The notes under the pieces were generated by a model that saw only the letters and a program-made list of their open reading frames with translations, had not been told where the DNA came from and searched no databases. Of a stretch of DNA of 64,000 nucleotides, positions 1-10,950 are shown piece after piece. The position numbers and the translations under genes were made by a program. Position 1 is the stretch's first letter. Each line of letters starts with the position of its first letter. This DNA comes from Pollenia angustigena. Taxonomy: Eukaryota > Arthropoda > Insecta > Diptera > Polleniidae. The DNA is taken from the NCBI GenBank assembly GCA_930367215.1, contig OV884056.1, forward strand, positions 55,738,308-55,802,307. The letters are read 5' to 3'.

Positions 1-1235
1 ATAAATAAAAAGTACATAAGGCAACCCTAAATACAACTACCAAAGAGCGAAGAACATAAATATTTTTTCCGCTACTTAACCCTTCATCTTACTCATTAGT
101 CTGGCAAGACCTTTTTCAATGCATTTTGAATGGAAAATCAAAACATGTGTAAGACGGAGGGTTAATAAATTTAAGCGAAGCAGGTTGTTTTTGGTATTTG
201 AGCAAATTGTGCAATTTTGTTGTGGTACACTGGTAAAATATTAATTGTGTTGAGATCCAGCTGTGCTTATGTATATTTTTTTAACTTGTTTTAAAAATTC
301 TTTCGTATAGGAATTTATTTCTTTCGTATAGGTATTTAATATATGTTTGTTGATAACAACATAGTCAATCAAAAAAATTGATTTTGAGTTGTCACTTACG
401 GCCTTTTCGATTTTAGTTGACTATATGTATATATATATATATTTTTTACCGTCATTGAAAACTTGATAGGTTATATGATAATATAAATGTCATAAGTTTT
501 TTACTGAATTAATTTATTTTCATATTTACATACATATTGAAGAACTTTCCAAAAGCTTCTCTAAGTGTAAGCAATTTATTTACTCTGTTTAATTCAATGT
601 CCTCTATCTGCCCTTCGCTGCTCTAAAGTACTGTTTAAGTATACTTTTGTGTGGAAGTTAAAAATAAGGACACAAATGACCCCTTAAAATGAGCGTTAGA
701 GGGTTAATATATTCTAAGCAAAGAATCGCATTACAATTCAACTGAAGACATCTAAAATAATATTTTAGCCCAGAAGTACATGGAGTATATATATTTTTTG
801 ACTTAAACGCCTTTTCAAAAAATTCAAAAACTTAAGGGGCCGATATTTCGGGAACCCAAGCTAACTTTTCAAAACCCTTTGGCAGATTTGCTCTACCAAT
901 AGTCTAGTTTTATTTCGCGTTGCAAGTATTGAGGCTGGCGGCGGTGACCCGAATTTTGTTGCACAGTGTAATCAACCGATCATCACGAATTTTGGTGGAG
1001 CGATTTAAATTAGATCAAATTTGACTATTTTAACATTTATCGTTTTAGAAGTAATAAAGTGTTTTCCAAGAGTGGACTTTATATGGGACCTATAGTAAAA
1101 TTTCCAGTAATATAAAACGAGTTTGTGCAAAATTAAACGACAATCGGTGCATTCCGCCACCAAATTTTTTGCAATCTTTTCATTTTTTAAAATTAAAATT
1201 TTTTTATTTTAGGACAGTTAAAGTTTCTACTTACA
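1..1235. other. AT-rich stretch, no gene seen
   Basis: I see no open frame with coding character, no RNA gene and no clear terminal-repeat element. The stretch holds poly-A/T runs and a short TA run near 425-440. It ends directly at the GGTTAGGTTAGG tail of the LINE fragment that follows. Confidence 0.6.
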
Positions 1236-1703
1236 GGTTAGGTTAGGTTCAATAGGCAGCCGACACGAGGTCGGATCTCTTGGCTCCGTATAGCGGTCCT
1301 TTTGTGATACCCGGAGCCAGTGACCATAGTTAAACCAGATTCTACTCTAGACATCACTGCAACCTCGAACAATTTTGATTCCCTACAGAAAAGAGATATA
1401 TGTACATAGACCTTAGTCTTGCATTCGATAAGGTTCGAGGCCCGGCAATTCTGGTTTTTAAAAATGCTAGGTTGAGGCATTTAACCCTGAGACCGGGGAT
1501 TGGCAGAGAAAGTGAAACACCGTTTCCTCCTCATCATCATCATGACAACTTCTACAGCAGTCATAGTTAAGGCCCATCCTCAGCGCATGGCTCCCTATTA
1601 ACCAGTGACCTGTAACCGCCTTTCTAATCTGGTCCTCACCAAACCCAAGTAGCCATGTATTCTCACCCTACCATCTCTCCTAAGGCATCCTGTACGACTC
1701 ACG
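1236..1703 (-). mobile_element. 3' fragment of a non-LTR retrotransposon (LINE)
   Basis: Read on the minus strand, this is the C-terminal end of a LINE second ORF. A frame at about 1600-1500 reads CRSCHDDDEEETVFHFLC, the Cys/His motif found downstream of RNase H in Jockey/I-type fly LINEs. A shifted frame at about 1480-1238 continues with SLFCRESKLFEVAVM and stops at the 3' end. The tail is the CCTAACCTAACC type, seen on the plus strand as GGTTAGGTTAGG. Frameshifts and stops make it non-functional. It is homologous to the copy at 5768-6265: the 5' end CGTGAGTCGTACAG is shared and SLFRRESKF matches SLFCRESKL. I could not see a TSD. Clade is not resolved. Confidence 0.8.
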
Positions 1704-2727
1704 TTTGATGAGAGTTTAGTTCCTTCTTTCAATTCAATTTATACGGCATTATTAGACTTCAGCGATTGTTCTATGATTCTTCATGTTATTGTTATTTAAA
1801 ATATTATTTATTTTTATATTTTTTTTATATTCGTATGTTTTAGTGAACTTATTTAATTAAATAAAAATCCTTTACTTTAATTATAAGATTATAAATCTTG
1901 TTGTATTGGAAAACAATCAATTAAATAAATAAATATGATTTACACGAATCTTGAATTGATTGACATTAGTTTTCCGTTTACAGAGATTCTTTGCATTACA
2001 TTTAAGCGATGTTTTTGGTTAAACATTTTTTTGCCTATTCGTTTTTTTAATTATTTTATTTTAAGAACTCATTAAACATTTTTCCCCATGAAATGAATAT
2101 CCAATTTATATATAATTTAATCCAACTGTGAAAATATAATCAACAAAATAAACAGGATTAATATTAATGCCAAACAACATGTGGGAAACTTTTTGTAATT
2201 TCATTTTACTGTTCCAATTCTCTCTTTTTTCCAAAAAATTAAATAAAATAAAAGACAAGACAAACACGCAGGCTGAAAGGCTGGAGTCGGTAAAAAGTGT
2301 TGACACCCTGTGTATGCACATAAATTTTTATGTATGTATGTATGTATGTATGTTTGAGAGTGTTCTGCTAGTTAAAACGGAAATTCCGTTTTGAAATATA
2401 TTTAATTTACGTTATTACGTTAGACATGTTAGTTTTAAGGTTTGTGTATTCAAGTACTTGCAAAACGGATAAATAGGAAGAAACATGAAAAGTATAACTG
2501 CAAAAAGAGGGCGTATAGGGAGAAAATGAGATTGTATTTTGTATGGCGAAAAAAGTTTAGGTTTTCAATTACACTCTTATAAAATTATGTTGGTTGCAAC
2601 AGAAAAACAAGAAGAAGAAGAAAAAAGTTGTGAATTTATATTGAATTTGCTTGGCTTCACAACTTGGAGGGAGTGCTTTGTTAAAACTGTGTTTGTATAG
2701 GTTTAATATACTTATGTATATACACTA
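1704..2727. other. AT-rich stretch with a TATG microsatellite
   Basis: No gene is seen. A short (TATG)n microsatellite lies at about 2329-2352. Two opposing ORFs of about 70 codons near 2106-2394 have no family resemblance and look like chance frames. Confidence 0.55.
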
Positions 2728-3450
2728 GGGTTGCCAGAAACCAATATTCAAATAACTGGACAATGTAAAAATTCACCTGGATTTTGTAAAAATAACTAGA
2801 CAATCTCAAGAGTTCAAAAAAAAATATATATTTGATTTATTGTTGTATTGGCCAGAGTGATGTTATGAATGTTATTTTTGGCAAGCTAATAGGGCCTAAA
2901 TTTCTTCAATGTAATATAATATAATTTTTTTTACCATAACATTAAAAAAAACGAGGAAATGTAACAAAAAAAATTCAGTTTTACGTCATATTACATATCG
3001 TCACCTAAAATTAAAAAGGGCTTAAGTAACGAAAAAGTTCAAAATCTACTTTTTTGGGAAAATAATCGTAAGCCCGAAAACACGAATTTTACTATTGAGA
3101 TTTTTTCTTATTATCTTAATATCTATCCGAAAATCAAAAATTATTTGTGCAAGATTTTAGATCTTTGTCAAATACGTATAGGAATGCATCAGTGCATTCC
3201 ACTCATAAGATTTCTTAAATCGGGCTAAATTTAAGAATTTTAAATTGTTCTTAATTTTTGTAATCCTTAAGGTGTCCTAATTGGGGAACCTCCTAATATA
3301 TTTATAGATCCCTAATCATTTACTTAAACTGAAATACAAGTCCTTAATTAGCATCTGAAATTCGATTTCAATCGGACTAACTGTTTACAAAGTCAAATTA
3401 CAAAATTACCTTTTTTTGTTGTTCTTAAATCTCTTACTGTGTGTCGCTTA

Positions 3451-3593
3451 GTCTGGGATCACACTATGAAAGTTTTCTTTCAGAAAGTCTGAATTTATGG
3501 GTGAGAGGGGAAAAAGGAACAGCATGTTCTCTTCTCCTCTCACCAGTAAACTCAGACTTTCTGAAAGAATACTTTCATAGTGTGAACCCAGAC
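3451..3593. mobile_element. Hairpin MITE, Tourist-like, TSD TTA
   Basis: This is a 143-bp near-perfect inverted repeat. The left arm starts GTCTGGGATCACACTATG. The right arm, reverse-complemented, starts GTCTGGGTTCACACTATG. Arms of about 60 bp flank a short loop. TTA is duplicated at 3448-3450 and 3594-3596. A 3-bp TTA/TAA duplication with G-rich ends is typical of PIF/Harbinger-derived MITEs. The 78-codon ORF across it is an artefact of the hairpin. The termini match those at 46052-46324. Confidence 0.88.
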
Positions 3594-3740
3594 TTACGAT
3601 TTGCAGAATTTATAAACTCTTGTTTTAGTTGTAAGCAAACATGTTTTGAACATTTTTTCAAAATTGAGTCTTATTAAAATTTCCAAAGGACATCCTTTTC
3701 CTTTCTTGTGAGTATAGATTAATTCAAATACTTACTGCGA

Positions 3741-3867
3741 GGCCCACGATGTCGACAAGAACATTTCTTTCGCATATTTATATTGAAAACAATAAAAAAA
3801 AACTAAAATTTGTTTTTGTTTTCAATACAAATATACGAAAGAAATGTTCTTGTAGACATCGTGGGCC
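3741..3867. mobile_element. Hairpin MITE, 127 bp
   Basis: The left arm starts GGCCCACGATGTCGACAAG. The right arm reverse-complemented starts GGCCCACGATGTCTACAAG. Arms of about 53 bp are nearly identical and the loop is A/T-rich. No clear TSD is visible. It is inserted in the 2728-4143 element. Tourist-like affinity is inferred from the GGCCC ends only. Confidence 0.8.
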
Positions 3868-4900
3868 TGGGCCTTAAAGTAATTTCGAAAAAGCCTTGCA
3901 AATTGGTATGGAAAATACAAACGAGATCCATTGGATATAAATTGGAATATCTTTGGGCAAGATATTAATTGTTCCTTTATATTAAAGGCCTTAACAATAA
4001 ATATATTTCCTGCTAAAAACAGGCTTAAAGGATAAAGTTTATATGACAATTGGTTTAATAAACCTCGTATAAAAAAAAAATATATATATATATTTTCTAT
4101 TTTAACTGGACAATCCAGGCTATTCCAGGCCATCTGGCAACCCTATTATATACACATACAAACATAATCATAACATAAAAGAGGTACATCTCAAAAGTCC
4201 TTGCTGATTTAGTTTAGCTCAAGTTCAACTCCACGTTGGAGTTGTGTACAGATTCGAAGTCAGATTAGTTTCATGTTCTAGTTAAATTCTAGTCCCGGTG
4301 ATTGTCGAGCAGTAATTAAAGAGTTCTATTTCATATTATTTTATTGCAGGTGGTTTTAGTTAAGGAGGTGCTTGTTTAATAGGTTATAGATGGTTCTTAT
4401 TCTGGGGATTTAAGGATTTTCTAAAAGCTATTCTGGTTCGACTTTTTAACGTTCTAGCAAGTCTCTGTTCTTTACAATCAAGCCATAATTTTTGAGCTTT
4501 TATTTCAGTTTTTTCTAGTTTAGTAGGTTGTTGTTCCGAAGTTCTGCTTTGGGGGAATCTTGTTTAAAAAAAAAATGACTTGCAGCTTATTAGTCTAGCA
4601 AGCCATCTTTTAAAAGGATGTTGATTAGGAGGCTCTCTCTCTCGTTCAAATGATTTTTCTTCTGTAGGTCATAGTTCAGAAAGTTCAGGCCTATGAATTT
4701 CTTGAAGACGAGAGATTTATAGAGATCCAAATTTAGGAGTTTCTTGTTTAGAAGTTTCCAGTTTTAGGTGTTCTAGTTCAAAAGGTGCAATTTTTAAAAG
4801 TTTTGGTTCAGAAGATTCTAGTAAAATAAGTTGTGCCTAAGTGCATTTTAGTTTAGAAGATTCTAGTTTAAAAGATTTTTATTGAAAAGTTTATAGGTTT

Positions 4901-5109
4901 CGAAGATTTTAAAAGAGAAGATTCATCTTTACAATGTTCACGCTTTAAAATTTCTGGATCAAATGGTCCAATTTTTCAAGGTTCTAGTTCAGAAAGCTAA
5001 AATCTTCTTTCGAAGATTTTAAAAGAGAAGATTCATCTTTACAATGTTCACGCTTTAAAATTTCTGGATCAAATGGTCCAATTTTTCAAGGTTCTAGTTC
5101 AGAAAGCTA
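4901..5109. repeat. Perfect 110-bp-period tandem duplication
   Basis: The block beginning CGAAGATTTTAAAAGAGAAG at 4901 recurs at 5011. About 99 bases are identical, through GAAAGCTA. The identity contrasts with the heavy divergence of the surrounding minisatellite, so this is a young event. Confidence 0.92.
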
Positions 5110-5262
5110 TAATTCGAAATATTTTACACGAAGAAGTTTTAAGTACTGGAGATTCTCGTTTTAAAGGTTCTCGCTTAGAAGGTTCTTGTTCAGAAGGGTC
5201 GTGTTAAGGAGGCTCTAGTAAGGGAGATTTTTCTTCGGAAGTTTTTTACTTGAGGAGACTTA

Positions 5263-5549
5263 AGGCCGTTTTATCAATATGTATCGACAAATTGTCTGTT
5301 ACTTAATGTCGACATAAATTTGTTAAAAAAAAATAAACTGCCCGTTAAAGATTTCGGTGTTCTCAATTTACCGACAAAAACTTTGTTTTCAGTTGGCAAC
5401 ACCTCTCAAAATACATGTTAAAGTTATAAGTCAGCTGATTGAATTTGTCTTTACGGCAAAAAAATAATTGGCAGATGAGTACCGGTTAGCTTTGCGACGT
5501 GCAGTTTTTCGTTGGGAAAAAAGATAATCACCTAATGAGAAACCGGCCA
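5263..5549. mobile_element. Tourist-like MITE, TSD TTA
   Basis: The left end reads AGGCCGTTTTATCA and the right end reverse-complemented TGGCCGGTTTCTCA. TTA flanks both sides (5260-5262 and 5550-5552). Its 287 bp do not show the TTCTAGTT periodicity of the surrounding array, so it is an insertion into it. No ORF. It resembles the element at 37638-38221 in TSD and end pattern. Confidence 0.7.
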
Positions 5550-5767
5550 TTAGTTTAGCACATTGTGGTTTAAGTGTTTCCAGTTAGGAAGGTTGTAGTT
5601 CAGGTTCAGTAGCTCCTGTTTCTAAAGCTCCTTTCTTGCAAGATTCTAGTTGATTGGTCATAATCTCAAAGCTTCAGTTCAAAAAGTTCTGAACATCCTT
5701 CTTCTTGAGTCATAAATCAGAAGATTCTTAAGGAAAAAATTTAAAATGTTGAAGATACTATTTCAAC

Positions 5768-6265
5768 CGTGAGTCGTACAGAAGATCTCAGAGTAGATTT
5801 CAGAGGAGGATGAGAATGCCTGCTTGATGGCCAGGGCTCTATGGCCCGGAAATGACGTGGGGAAACCCACGTGCAACTAGGTTTCGGTAGGGACCAGATC
5901 AGTCATATCGGTCATGACGGCTCTCTGGGTAATACGGACCCATTAATGACTACTGTAGAAGTTGTCATGATGATGAGGAGGAGTAAACGGTGTTTCACTT
6001 TCTCTGTCTACACTCCGTTCGCGGGGTTATAAGGATAAGGAAGGCATGGAGACCATAATTGTTGTGCTTGGCTATATCTAATGTGATACTGAGGTCGATC
6101 TCTCTGTTTCGCCGGGAGTCGAAATTTGTCCACGCTGCAGTGATGTATGGGGAATAGGTGAACACTGTCTGACCCTAGTCACTGGCTTAGGGTAGTACAA
6201 AGGGAATGCTATAAAGACCCAAATAAGCCGTCCTCGTGCCGTCTGCCCATTAAACCTAACCTTAC
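5768..6265 (+). mobile_element. 5'-truncated LINE fragment with 10-bp TSD
   Basis: Plus-strand copy of the same LINE family as 1236-1703. At about 5950-5995 it reads CRSCHDDEEE, a stop, then TVFHFLC; further on it reads SLFRRESKF. The end is the CCTAACCTTAC tail. The target-site duplication CTATTTCAAC is present at 5758-5767 and 6266-6275, as expected of target-primed reverse transcription. In-frame stops make it dead. It landed in the degenerate minisatellite, whose motif resumes on the far side. Confidence 0.88.
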
Positions 6266-6275
6266 CTATTTCAAC

Positions 6276-6790
6276 CCGCAGAACTTGTTAAAAAGGTTCT
6301 TATTCAGAGGTTTAAGTTTAATTTATAGTTTGAGTTCAAACGGTTCTTGAGATTTTAGTTCTGGAGGCTAATATTCTTTATCAAGCGTCTCTCTGAAAGG
6401 TTTTAGTTCAAAAGGTTTTGGTTTTAGGATGGCAGATTCTAGATTGAAAGCTTAAAGTTTTTATTATTTCCAATTAAGAAAATTCTAGTTCGAGAAGATT
6501 TTTGTTCAGGAGGTTCTAGTTCAGAAGGTTTAAGTAGAATAACATCGTTAGGATTCCCTTATTTAAGAAGATCTGGTCAGGAAGTTTCTAGTTAAAGACT
6601 TTCTTGAGTTTCTCTATAGAGGATTGTTTGGGAGCTTCTATTTCGAGAGTTTCTTATTCAGAAGTTCTGTAGATTTTAGTTTAGAATGTTGTAATTCAAG
6701 AGATATTTAAGCAAAGTGTTTTCTTTCCATCTAGTTCAGAAGGTTCTATCCCAGAAGCAACGGTTATATTTAAAAATGTTCTATTTTGGA
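6276..6790. repeat. Degenerate minisatellite, part 2
   Basis: Continuation of the TTCTAGTTCAGAAGG-like array after the LINE, for example GGTTCTAGTTCAGAAGG near 6510. It fades out by about 6790. Confidence 0.65.
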
Positions 6791-7174
6791 TCTCGAAGCA
6801 TAATGTTTATTTTAAGTTAAATTCTTTTTTTTATTTTATTTTCTAAACCATATGGTAGATTAAATGTTGCATTCAACCACTCCCTTTTCCTTTCTTCAAT
6901 ACAAATACTTATGTACGTGGCTCTGTAAGCTCCAAGTGTGAGTGCATATGTTTGTTTTTGTAGTATTGCAGTGTATAATTGTTTGAAGGGTTTTTGGTGA
7001 AGATGTATTAAGATTTATTGCCATCACTGGCAACACATTTTTAACGCCATTGTTTGTAAAATTTATTTGCTTAAATTCGTTTCATTTAGAGGATATTTCA
7101 TGTTTTATCGTAACCAACATGCAATTGGAACTACATATAATTCTAATTTAGTGTGGAGGAAAATTAGATACATA
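6791..7174. other. AT-rich stretch, nothing recognised
   Basis: No ORF, RNA gene or terminal repeat is apparent. Confidence 0.5.
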
Positions 7175-7977
7175 CAGGGTGGCGTATAAGTAACGTTATG
7201 AGTTAAATAATACTATAATTTATGATTTTTTCTTTCCGATTTTATATTTAAAGTTGGCATTTATTAAAATTTAGATAACGGTTTGGAAATATGTGCACAT
7301 AATGTTTTGAAGATAATCCTCTTACAGCCGTACCTAAACAAGAGCGGAAGGCGGAACGTTTTGTTCCGCTTAGTTTTTACGCTGGTATGCCATCAAGAGC
7401 TTAAACGTTGTGCCACAAACAGTAGTGTTAACTTTCTTGTTTAATAAAACCCACATAATAGAAATAAAAAGATGAGAAAAAACCGCTAGATTGACAAAAA
7501 ATAGCTAAATTGCCATTATTTATTAGCGGCCAACTTCACTATTAAACGCGCTGTCAAAATCGGATTTTCCAATTGTAATGCGTCGACGCCTCGCTATTTA
7601 GGAATGCTTCATATAAATTGTATGGGCATGAGAATTTTTGACAGCTAGAACACGCTTTCCGCTCTTGTTTAGTTATGACTGTTACGGAAAAAAAATTTAA
7701 AGTTCACATTAGTTAACGAACTCATTAAGCCATTAGAGCTTTTCCCATAATATTTTCTTAAAATTTCAGGTGCCATCGCCCTCACTTCTCGGATATTCGC
7801 CTTAACTTTTGGATGATTCTTGGTTAATTTGTTTGTTTAACCTTAACCTCTAGGTAACCCCAAACAAAAAAAAAAAAAATCGGGAGCATTGAACAGCTTT
7901 GGGAACTTTGTTTTGCCAAAAGTAAATAAAAAATGTACTTACTTATTACAACATAACGCTACTTGTGCGCCACCCTG
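7175..7977. mobile_element. 0.8-kb TIR element with CAGGGTGGCG ends
   Basis: The left end starts CAGGGTGGCGTATAAGTAAC and the right end reverse-complemented starts CAGGGTGGCGCACAAGTAGC. Similarity continues for about 30 bp. There is no transposase frame and no clear TSD. A second inverted-repeat unit is nested inside (7321-7685). Superfamily is not resolved. Confidence 0.72.
7321..7685. mobile_element. Nested MITE with TAAACAAGAGCGGAA arms
   Basis: The left side contains CTAAACAAGAGCGGAAG and the right side its inverse TTCCGCTCTTGTTTAG. The outer bases CTTACAGCCGT and its counterpart near 7675-7685 are also roughly inverted. The ends match the shorter element at 24195-24420, so this is a dispersed family. 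Confidence 0.6.
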
Positions 7978-8860
7978 TTTATCTTTTCGAATAATTCAAA
8001 TTTTTAAACTCGATAAAATTGGAAAATATTTTGTTTTTTAACGCGAATGTATGTGTGTGCTCGGTCAGTGAAAAACATTTAAATTTGTAAAATTCTCATT
8101 AATCGAGCCCATAGTTTCAAACAAAATCCTTTATAAAATTAAATGGATGGCTGCATTCACGTCTGTTAATATTCATCTGTTTATTTGCTGTCATTATTGG
8201 CGCTACTTACAGAGCAAAAAGTCATTAAAATGTTGTTGAACTTATTGGTTGTGATTTAAATACGATTGAGCTTGGAAAATTATTAACTTTAAAAATTAAT
8301 TACAATTAGCAATTTGTGTTGTATTTTTTAAAAGCATGTATATTTTTGTTGCCAATTAAATATTTAAAACATTAATCGTTAAAAACTTTGACATAAATAA
8401 AACTTAATACAGTTGAAATTGGCTTAAATTTTAACAAAATGGTTGAATACTTTAAATTAAAATTTATTTGACGAGGATTTTTTGTTGAATAAAACATAGA
8501 CAAATGAAAATTACATTTATCATAAACTTCAAGTGTATTTATTTTCAAAACCAACAACAACTGATACAATTTTAAAAATGACAAAAAAAAAAAAAAAATA
8601 CGAGCATTTCATAACAATGCGACAGTAGCTGTCATGACAACTAAAACAGACAGAATACAAAACACTCCTTCATTCATAATTTTTACAACTTCTGTACATT
8701 TGCACATGTTTAAAAAATCATAGATGGATCTAATAAATCCTGAAATTGTAGCCAAATCTAGACTTAAACTGAACTTGTATTTGAGCTAGAATTTGAACTG
8801 GTATTAAGCTAGGAGTTGACATTACATCTGTTCTAAGATACCACTCAACCGATTTTCAAA
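7978..8860. other. AT-rich stretch, nothing recognised
   Basis: Only low-complexity A/T-rich sequence is seen. A 70-codon minus-strand frame at 8372-8584 is lysine/asparagine/phenylalanine-rich, as expected of chance frames here. Confidence 0.5.
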
Positions 8861-9060
8861 CGAGTACATGCGTTGGGAAGGGGTACTTCTACTGATGGTT
8901 TATAAAAAAAACTCCCGATAGGCGACGCTGTTGTCCTGATATTTAAATTTTTTTTATTGATGGTAGTTAGCGCTGGGGTCAAGTTATTAACAAAATTCTC
9001 CAGTATTTCATTTTTTATTTAGAAAATCGCGAGCAGCGCCGGGAGCAAACAGCTAGTAAG
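8861..9060 (-). repeat. Dispersed repeat with ACTAGCT...CCCGGCGC terminus
   Basis: On the minus strand the end reads TACTAGCTGTTTGCTCCCGG. Related termini occur at 43355 (ACTAGCTTAACCCGGTGCGC), about 50355 and 61105. Sequences of this kind are common in insect genomes at ends of non-autonomous repeats. I cannot assign a superfamily. Confidence 0.5.
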
Positions 9061-9089
9061 TTTATAAAAATAAATAAATAATAAAACGA

Positions 9090-10045
9090 ATGGATCAAAT
9101 TGAATACTTCATTCTGTGGATTTGTTCGTAATTGCTAAGCAAAGGTTAAGGAACAAACGTACTTTTGGGTACTTTTTGTAAACACTTTTTTTACAAAATA
9201 ATTTTGCTTGAAATTGAAATCTATGTTCTTTACGATAAAGGCAATAAACAAAAAAAGTACATATAGGGGCAAAACAGGGTAAAAATCGTACTTTTGGTAC
9301 TTTTTATAAACTCGATTTTTTTTCAAAATAATTTTGCGCGAACTTGAAACCTTTGTCTCTTAACATAAAGGCAACAAATAATTCAAGTATATTTGACGGA
9401 AAAACTGGGTAAAAATAAGTACTTTTTGTACTTTTTACATGATTCTAAGAATCACTCGCTCATAATCCAGTTAACTTAGAAAACTTGGACCAAATTGAAT
9501 ACTTCATTTTGCGGGTTTGTTCGTAATTGCGAAGATTAAGGCAAAAAGAAAAATCAAAAACAGGGTAAAAATTCTTACAAAAAGCACGTTTTTTCCAAAA
9601 TAATTTTGCTTTAAATGGAAACTTTTGAATCACTCTCTCATAATCCTGTAACCAAAGAAAACTTGAAAACGACTAGACTAAATTTAGTACTTCATTTTGC
9701 GGGTTTGTTCGTAGTTGCTACGCGATGGTTAAGGAAAAAAGAAAATTCTGAAAAACAGGGCACAAATTCGTACTTTTGGGTAATTTTTGTAAAAACGTTT
9801 TTTTTTTCAAAATAATTAAGCTTCAAATTGAAACCTATGTTTTTGTCGATAAAGGTAACAAAAAAATAAAGTAATTTTTTAGGACAAAAGATGGCAAAAA
9901 TTCGTACTTTTGGTACTTTTTGTAAACAAGATTTTTTGAAAATAATTTTGCGCAAACTTGTAAGGCAACAAACAAACAAAAAAAAAAATACATTTCAGGG
10001 CAAAAACTGGGTAAAAATTCGTACTTTAGAGACTGCTTTTTGTTT
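9090..10045. repeat. Tandem array, ~128-bp-class unit with longer-range repeats
   Basis: The phrase CGTACTTTTGGTACTTTTTG, followed by AAAATAATTTTGC and a block ATAAAGGCAACAAA, recurs about seven times (near 9160, 9285, 9415, 9560, 9770, 9905 and 10020). Spacing is about 128 bp in the first units. A second block containing TACTTCATTTTGCGGGTTTG appears three times (near 9102, 9502 and 9690), giving a higher-order layout. The ORFs here only reflect the repeat. Confidence 0.75.
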
Positions 10046-10633
10046 ATAGAAATATTTTAACATAAAATAAATAAAAAATAAATAAAAATAAATAAATAAG
10101 TATAGACCAAGACGAATTCATTCCAGGTGGTCTTAAAAGCCCTGCTGATTACTTTTTTTTTTAGCTTTATCATTGTTGGATGTCAAAATTTTGTTTATTA
10201 TCTTTGTTTCTGTTTTGTTTCTGTTTTTGACAATGTACAATGATTTCACAAAAACAAATTGCTTGTGGTTTTTGTATGAGTTGTACTTGTTGTAGTACCG
10301 AGATTACCTACCCGACTACAATTGGTTGATTTTTTTCAACTGTAAACTCAATTAGAATTAAATAATTAATTCTTTAAAGTTGCGCAAAAGGTCTTAAGTC
10401 AGAAACTATTGTTTTTCGTAATCTTAAATGAAAATATTTTAATTGTCTTATTATCTAAAAGGCAAATTACTACAAACGGAAATAGTTGTACCAGACTTAA
10501 GTGATTGATACTAAAAGAAAGAGGGAAACAAATTGAGTTAAACGATAACAGAAACTCAAAATGCATGTTTTTGACTAAGGAACCTTTTGCCTGACGTCAA
10601 AGAATCATTCGTCAAAAAACTCTTTTGAGCCGT
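10046..10633. other. AT-rich stretch, nothing recognised
   Basis: No gene. A short segment containing CCCGACTACAATTGGTTG near 10311 recurs near 23502, so part of it is dispersed repeat. Confidence 0.45.
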
Positions 10634-10950
10634 CCCAGCAGGAAAAAGGAGTATGGGGGCCACCTAGAAGGCCTCTGTGCCACGCTCTTGCTTCTTTAGC
10701 AGGTCCATAAGAATGGTAACGGTATAAAAAAAAATAACTATTTTGCTTTTGCATTTTAATCCTTCTCTTCTCCCTTCTCATAGAACCGAATGTGGAATGT
10801 GTATCTTATCTTTTATACGAAAAAGCCGAGGCCTTCTATAAGGTATTAGATAAGACAGTTATATAAGAATAGTAATTGAATTAAAACAATTTTTAAGCAG
10901 GCCCTTAAAAAGGCCTGAAGTAAGAAGGTCTTCTGAGTTTTTCCGCTGGG
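10634..10950. mobile_element. CCCAGCGG-ended inverted-repeat element, copy 1
   Basis: The left end reads CCCAGCAGGAAAAA and the right end reverse-complemented CCCAGCGGAAAAA. The interior is rich in AAGGCC/GGCCTT motifs (for example GAGGCCTTCTATAAGG). It shares a long block with 18940-19105, ending AAGGCCTGAAGTAAGAAGG. No ORF and no clear TSD. Confidence 0.65.

Larger units (their letters stand above)
2728..4143. mobile_element. 1.4-kb terminal-inverted-repeat element, TA target site
   Basis: The left end reads GGGTTGCCAG and the right end CTGGCAACCC, each flanked by TA (2726-2727 and 4144-4145). The same short motif AACTGGACAAT lies just inside both ends in direct orientation. No transposase frame is seen, so it is non-autonomous. 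A TA duplication fits a Tc1/mariner-type mechanism, but the terminal repeat is short and superfamily is inference. It carries two later hairpin insertions (3451-3593 and 3741-3867). Confidence 0.65.
4260..5757. repeat. Degenerate minisatellite of TTCTAGTTCAGAAGG-like units, part 1
   Basis: Variants of TTCTAGTTCAGAAGGTT recur every 15-25 bases over the whole stretch, heavily diverged and with variable spacing. TAG stops in the motif exclude a coding repeat on the plus strand. The array is split by a MITE (5263-5549) and, after 5757, by a LINE; it resumes at 6276. One internal block was recently duplicated (4901-5109). Confidence 0.7.

Noticed and set aside
1236..1260. GGTTAGGTTAGG as a telomeric repeat tract
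   Set aside because: Only about two units, and it is the 3' tail of a LINE fragment; flies of this kind are not known to have TTAGG telomeres.
3441..3677. 78-codon plus-strand ORF (MSLSLGSHYESF...)
   Set aside because: It runs straight through the 143-bp hairpin MITE; the apparent SESL repeat is the inverted arm read in one frame.
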